Source: Deltaproteobacteria bacterium
Lineage (GTDB): Bacteria > Desulfobacterota > Desulfarculia > Adiutricales > Adiutricaceae
Reading direction: 5' to 3'
DNA length: 39,225 nucleotides
Assembly (NCBI GenBank): GCA_031269825.1
Contig: JAISYP010000065.1
Location: forward strand, 1 to 39,225
The stretch's first letter is position 1; each line of letters starts with the position of its first letter. Below the pieces are notes generated by a model. It was not told where the DNA came from and made no database searches. It was given only the letters and a program-made list of their open reading frames with translations. Position numbers and translations under genes: made by a program. Positions 35,497-39,225 of this stretch are shown here, piece by piece.

Positions 35497-36708
35497 TCAA
35501 CCGCTAACCGCCGAGCCCATACTGAAGATCGGTAAGTACATGGCGATAATGAGGGTACCGACCGTGCCGCCCAAGAAAACAATCATCATGGGCTCGATCA
35601 TGGTCATAACCGTTTCCACCGACGCGTCCACCTCATCGTCAAAAAAATCAGCGATTTTTAGGAGCATGACGTCCAAGGCGCCAGCTTCCTCGCCGACCGC
35701 GATCATGGAGGTGACCATATTCGGAAAAACCTGGGACTCAATCAAAGGATCCACTAAGGGTCGACCTTCGGCGATGGCTGACCGAGAATCCAAAAGAGCT
35801 TCCTCGACCACCTTGTTGCCAGCCGTGCCCGCGACAATGTCCAGGCTTGTGATAATGGGAACGCCCGCCTGTAGCATGGTGGCCAGAGTTCGGGTGAACT
35901 TAGAGACGGCCACTTTTCGGAGTAGATCGCCAAAAACGGGTAGTTTCAAAGCGTAAGTGTCAAAAAGGAGCTTGCCCAACTCGGTCTTAAAAAACTTCTT
36001 TAGGCCAAAGAAACAAGCGATAACGCCCGGCAGGATAATGTACCATTGCTTGATCAGGATGTTGGAGGCGTCAATGACCAATTGGGTCAAATACGGTAGT
36101 TCCTTGCCAAAGCTAGAGAACATCTCCTCAAAGGTCGGGATGACGAAGATCATGATGACTAACATAACCACCACGCCCACGCCCATGACGATAAGGGGAT
36201 AAGCCAAAGCCCCTTTGACCTTCCTTTTGAGCTTTTCGGCCTTTTCAATATATTCGGCCAAACGCTTAAGGATGGTGTCCAAAATACCAGCCGTCTCCCC
36301 CGCCGCCACCAAGTTGCAGTAAAGGGTGTCAAAATGATCGGGATACTTACGGAGGGCGTCAGAGAGGGTAGCCCCAGACTGGACGGAGTTATTGATATCG
36401 CGGAGCATGTTTTTCAGGGTGGCGTTGTCGGTCTGGTCGGCCATGATCTTCAAACACTGCACCAAAGGAAGGCCGGCGTCGATCATGGTGGAGAACTGCC
36501 GGGTGAAGAGCATGACGTCCTTGACTGTCACCTTGGGGGCGAACATGGCCAAACCAGCCAACAGATCTTTGGGAGCGTCCTTGATGGTGTAGTCGCTGAT
36601 CCTCAACCGTTTTAAAAACGCTTCCACCTGCCGGGTGTCGTTGGCCTCCATGGTGCCTTTACGTTTCCTTCCCTTGAAGTTGACGCCGGACCAGGCAAAA
36701 ATAGGCAT
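35497..36708 (-). CDS. pilC: Type IV pilus / type II secretion inner-membrane platform protein
   Basis: A 403-residue GspF/PilC-family polytopic inner-membrane protein. The start at 36708 (MPIFAWSG) has GGAGG 5 nt upstream; the frame extends to 36756 without support. Two T2SSF domains are visible: FTRQFSTMIDAGLPLVQCL...CNLVAAGETAGILDTIL, and FTRTLATMLQAGVPIITSLDI...MIAVGEEAGALDVML. Membrane segments are YPLIVMGVGVVVMLVIMIFVIP, a middle helix near IILPGVIACFFGL, and MIEPMMIVFLGGTVGTLIIAMYLPIF. It anchors the assembly ATPase to the pilus or pseudopilus. Length and sequence favour PilC over GspF, but no other pilus gene is present to decide. Transcribed alone, away from the PilS-like kinase. Confidence 0.93.
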   Translation of the reverse strand: MPIFAWSGVNFKGRKRKGTMEANDTRQVEAFLKRLRISDYTIKDAPKDLLAGLAMFAPKVTVKDVMLFTRQFSTMIDAGLPLVQCLKIMADQTDNATLKNMLRDINNSVQSGATLSDALRKYPDHFDTLYCNLVAAGETAGILDTILKRLAEYIEKAEKLKRKVKGALAYPLIVMGVGVVVMLVIMIFVIPTFEEMFSSFGKELPYLTQLVIDASNILIKQWYIILPGVIACFFGLKKFFKTELGKLLFDTYALKLPVFGDLLRKVAVSKFTRTLATMLQAGVPIITSLDIVAGTAGNKVVEEALLDSRSAIAEGRPLVDPLIESQVFPNMVTSMIAVGEEAGALDVMLLKIADFFDDEVDASVETVMTMIEPMMIVFLGGTVGTLIIAMYLPIFSMGSAVSG

Positions 36709-38245
36709 AAAACCTCCATAAATAAGCGGGCGACAAAAAATGAAAATATTGGTCAAAAACTCTAATCGCTAGGGCTAGGAATTGGGCTTGGGCGTGACTA
36801 GTAAAAAAAACATCAGCGGATTAAAAACCAAAAATCAACCAAAATCAGACAAAAACACGGCCAATCAATTAATCGACCCCCTGGCAATCTCCATACGCTT
36901 GACCCCGCCATAGTATAGAGGCAGTATGATCAAGAAAACAAAATATTCCCCCAAGCCCGTTTTGTCAACATTTTTCAAATATGGATTAACAACCATCATT
37001 ATTAACTGATAACAATTAATTTAACTCTATTATATATAATTTAAGTTTTAACATTCCTAATCATAAAATTGTCTCGACATCCATCGAACAATTTTAGACT
37101 TTTTTTATTTTCAGCCTCCTTCCTTCCGTTCTTTCCTTCGCTTTCACCGCCCAACTCCCTAACCCTCTATATTTAATAACCTAACCCAGGCCAGGCCAAG
37201 CGTTAATCCCCAGCTCTAGTCGATGGCTGAAGGGATAAATTGGAGCTAAATATAGTATAATAAGCCATCAGTCAAAAAAACTTGATATTTATGATCTTTC
37301 ATAATATTTTTATCTAGCTTAATTTATTAAAAAGTATATTATGATTAATTTTAGTATCTTTCAAGGCTATATTCAATTACTTCATTATATTTAGCTCTAT
37401 TAGAGCTATTTTTACACTAATTTTAATGTACTAGGAGTTAAAAGCATAATAATTTATCCGTTTACCAACCAAACATATCATTGTTTTAGCGTTTTATTGT
37501 TCTAGACCGAGTTTGTGAGTTTTCCCAGGCTATACTAACTAACTACATGAATTTAATAAATTTATCACAGTTCACCTCCGGTCGCGTCCCACCCCATCTC
37601 GCGGTGAAGTGGCGACACTCGGTTACCAAGGCGTTGACCAAGCCCGGGTGAACATACGCCTCCTGATTATGAGATGACGCCTACACGGGAACGCGTAAAT
37701 GATAAATTAATATATAAAAAGTTTTATTAACTTTTATTAATATTATATTAATTCATTTGGTTAACTATCGTAATTGTCGAGTGTACAAGTTTATTTTTAC
37801 CATGACTTATATAATATATAGTATTTTTGCCATATTTTTAGCACTAAATATTGTGGTCGAGCGAGCGTCATCGGTCAAAGATTCTTGACTCGGAGGCAAA
37901 GTCGGGCTAGCTTAATGGCGATTTCATAACTATTGATGGTCTCGAGTAAAGTCTAAAATTCAAGAATCAAAATTGATAAGTTGTTTAAATTAATACTCTT
38001 TTATTTGACGATTTCCCTTAAACTAGGGTTTTCGCGAAGCCATCAATAGATGGTTGGGCCAATCCGGCTCAAGGAGCTTTGGCTAGTTAGCGATAACCGC
38101 CTTGGAGCCTGGCGAGGAGACTAGTCAGACCAAAAGCCATGGCTCTCATTCAATTTATTAGGCGCGCGAGATCGACTGAACATTGGCTTAAACGGTTTTT
38201 TGGGGTACCATCATCCTAAGCTTTTCTTCTGGTTTCACGGGCGAC
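36709..38245. other. 1.5-kb AT-rich intergenic region with eroded islands
   Basis: No intact gene. A GC-richer island at about 37,550-37,700 contains, on the minus strand, an open stretch reading HPGLVNALVTECRHFTARW, which looks like the end of a decayed gene I cannot identify; it stops at a TAG near 37545. A 9-bp inverted repeat GATTCTTGA / TCAAGAATC is at 37880-37888 and 37960-37968. CTATTGATGG occurs at 37930-37939 and, inverted, at 38040-38049. The motif ATATTTAGCTCT appears near 37388. Confidence 0.5.
37065..37107 (+). terminator. Orphan terminator-like hairpin
   Basis: AAAATTGT (37065-37072) pairs with ACAATTTT (37088-37095), extended inward by TCGA/TCGA with one bulged C, and followed by AGACTTTTTTTATTTT. 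It looks like an intrinsic terminator on the plus strand, but no gene on that strand precedes it within 2 kb, so it may end a small RNA or be the remnant of a lost gene. Confidence 0.5.
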
Positions 38246-38989
38246 ATGACTAGTCGATTTACCCGATTTGTGATAGATCAAGAGTGCGCGTCTTATCATA
38301 AAATCAGTAAGAGAATGTTTGAGACTTTGATTCGCCTTCGCGCCGTTTCCATAGACGAAGAGTTAGAGTTTGTTGGCGTCCACGCCGGTCTCCCGGATTC
38401 CACGCTTAACGCCGATAGCGAGCTTAATCGAGGTTTTTATTATAGTCGCCACCGCAGATGGGGACGTATGTTCACTTTTCCTATGCTTCCAGTTCTAAGT
38501 TTATCTCTAGATGAACTCTGGAATGATCCGCGTCCTTTTTCCGTAATTTTACTGGCCTAGAACCAGCTTTTCAAGTATGTGGACGCGACTATAGACGCGC
38601 GTGAACGCGGCTACAAGGAGGTATTTGATCGGGCGCGGGAATTGAATTTGGATCACGACCAATACGCCTACATTTACCGTTTCATGTGGAGTATATTCGT
38701 CGCCGACGATAATTCGGCCTTCGCCAAAAAAATCAAGGAAAAGTACCTTATGATTGTTATGACGAGCGAAGAGTTTCAGCGGGCGTATCCTGAGGCGCTG
38801 AAAAGGGAATACCAACAGGAAGCCACGCGGGAAACTAGTATTGATATCGCCAAGAACCTGTTGCGCGAAGGCATATCCATTAACATAGTTGTTGTAGCGA
38901 CTAAACTTAGCCTGGATGAAGTTGTGGCCCTTAAAGCTCAACTAAAAGCTGGTAGTCAAGAGGATTCCCCGCCTCCCGCCGCTTCTTAA
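38246..38989 (+). pseudogene. PD-(D/E)XK transposase/Rpn-like gene interrupted by one in-frame amber codon
   Basis: Two open stretches, 38246-38557 and 38561-38989, are in the same frame and separated only by TAG at 38558-38560; reading through gives 247 residues. The C-terminal part is typical of the PD-(D/E)XK family transposase/Rpn nuclease group: a charged helical segment, then IAKNLLREGISINIVVVATKLSLDEVVAL, matching the IAkxLLxxGxsxexIxxaTGLSxeEI tail. The N-terminal nuclease core is not clearly recognisable, so the gene is probably truncated or diverged as well. A GTG at 38579 could start the second half separately, but the ribosome-binding site is poor. The amber codon is most simply a recent inactivating mutation. 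Confidence 0.6.
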
Positions 38990-39225
38990 CCTTTTTGGCT
39001 GGAACGTCGCTGGCGACGAAACTTCCAACGGCGCTTGTAGCCAACTTTAAGACTCGGCTTTGGTGGAGAGTTCATTCGCCCAATAGTTTTTAGACGCGTC
39101 CTAATAATCTGTAATTCCCGGATTTTTTCACACTACAGCGTTTGGGACACCCATGGAGTGGTTTTTTGGCTATGTGACTAGTCCGGAGGCCAATTTAGGA
39201 CTTCAGAACAGAATCCCTAAAGACC
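38990..39225. other. Noncoding sequence at window end
   Basis: No gene, RNA or repeat recognised in the last 236 nt; the sequence may belong to a feature continuing past the edge. Confidence 0.4.

Noticed and set aside
37571-37700. A structured RNA gene such as tmRNA, SRP RNA or a tRNA
   Set aside because: The GC-rich island drew attention, but none of the conserved sequences of these RNAs could be found; an eroded coding remnant fits better.

Overview
The window looks like a piece of a Gram-negative, host-associated bacterial chromosome with reductive features. It carries MipA/OmpV and autotransporter outer-membrane proteins, a lipoprotein hydrolase, a type IV pilus/type II secretion F protein, and a Maf flagellin-type glycosylation cluster. 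The order PTS IID - HPr - enzyme I resembles the tail of the deltaproteobacterial (Desulfobacterota-like) PTS operon, so I favour that affiliation; a gut or protist symbiont of the Candidatus Adiutrix kind would fit, but this is inference. Coding density of convincing genes is only about 70%. Intergenic stretches are long and AT-rich, and at least two genes are visibly decaying, both of nuclease families that expand in host-associated genomes.

Layout. 345-2429 (-) is an intact AAA-ATPase/PD-(D/E)XK protein, followed at about 3010-3672 by a shredded paralogue on the same strand. 4012-13678 (+) is a tight seven-gene glycosylation cluster: radical SAM/SPASM protein, CgeB-like glycosyltransferase with TPRs, Maf (DUF115), GT2 with TPRs, GT4, a second CgeB-like protein with a Maf-like N-terminus, and a GT9 heptosyltransferase. 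Several of these genes overlap by ATGA or sit a few bases apart. 13679-16832 is a 3.1-kb gene-poor region containing seven 36-nt repeats and a roughly 490-bp imperfect segmental duplication, headed by a consensus-like sigma70 promoter. 16878-17432 (-) is a Spy/ZraP-like periplasmic protein, divergent from a ZraS-like histidine kinase (17682-19970).

20187-23224 is the PTS tail, with a strong promoter, a 14-bp palindrome at the predicted start site, a structured leader and a 15-codon leader ORF whose stop overlaps the HPr start. It is closed by an 11-bp hairpin. Next come MipA/OmpV (23815-24684) and an NlpC/P60-LysM lipoprotein (25525-26649), then, convergent with them, a PilS-like kinase and a YjbQ protein (27218-28935 region, minus strand). 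A 1632-residue autotransporter with about 15 GGG[VIL][IV]G repeats (30132-35030) ends at a strong terminator, followed by PilC/GspF (35497-36708, -). The last 2.5 kb is mostly decayed sequence plus a transposase/nuclease-like gene split by one in-frame amber codon.

Functionally the region is dominated by cell-surface biology: protein glycosylation, envelope-stress sensing, pilus or secretion machinery, cell-wall hydrolysis and a large surface autotransporter. The least explained material is the 36-nt repeat/duplication region, followed by the PTS leader.
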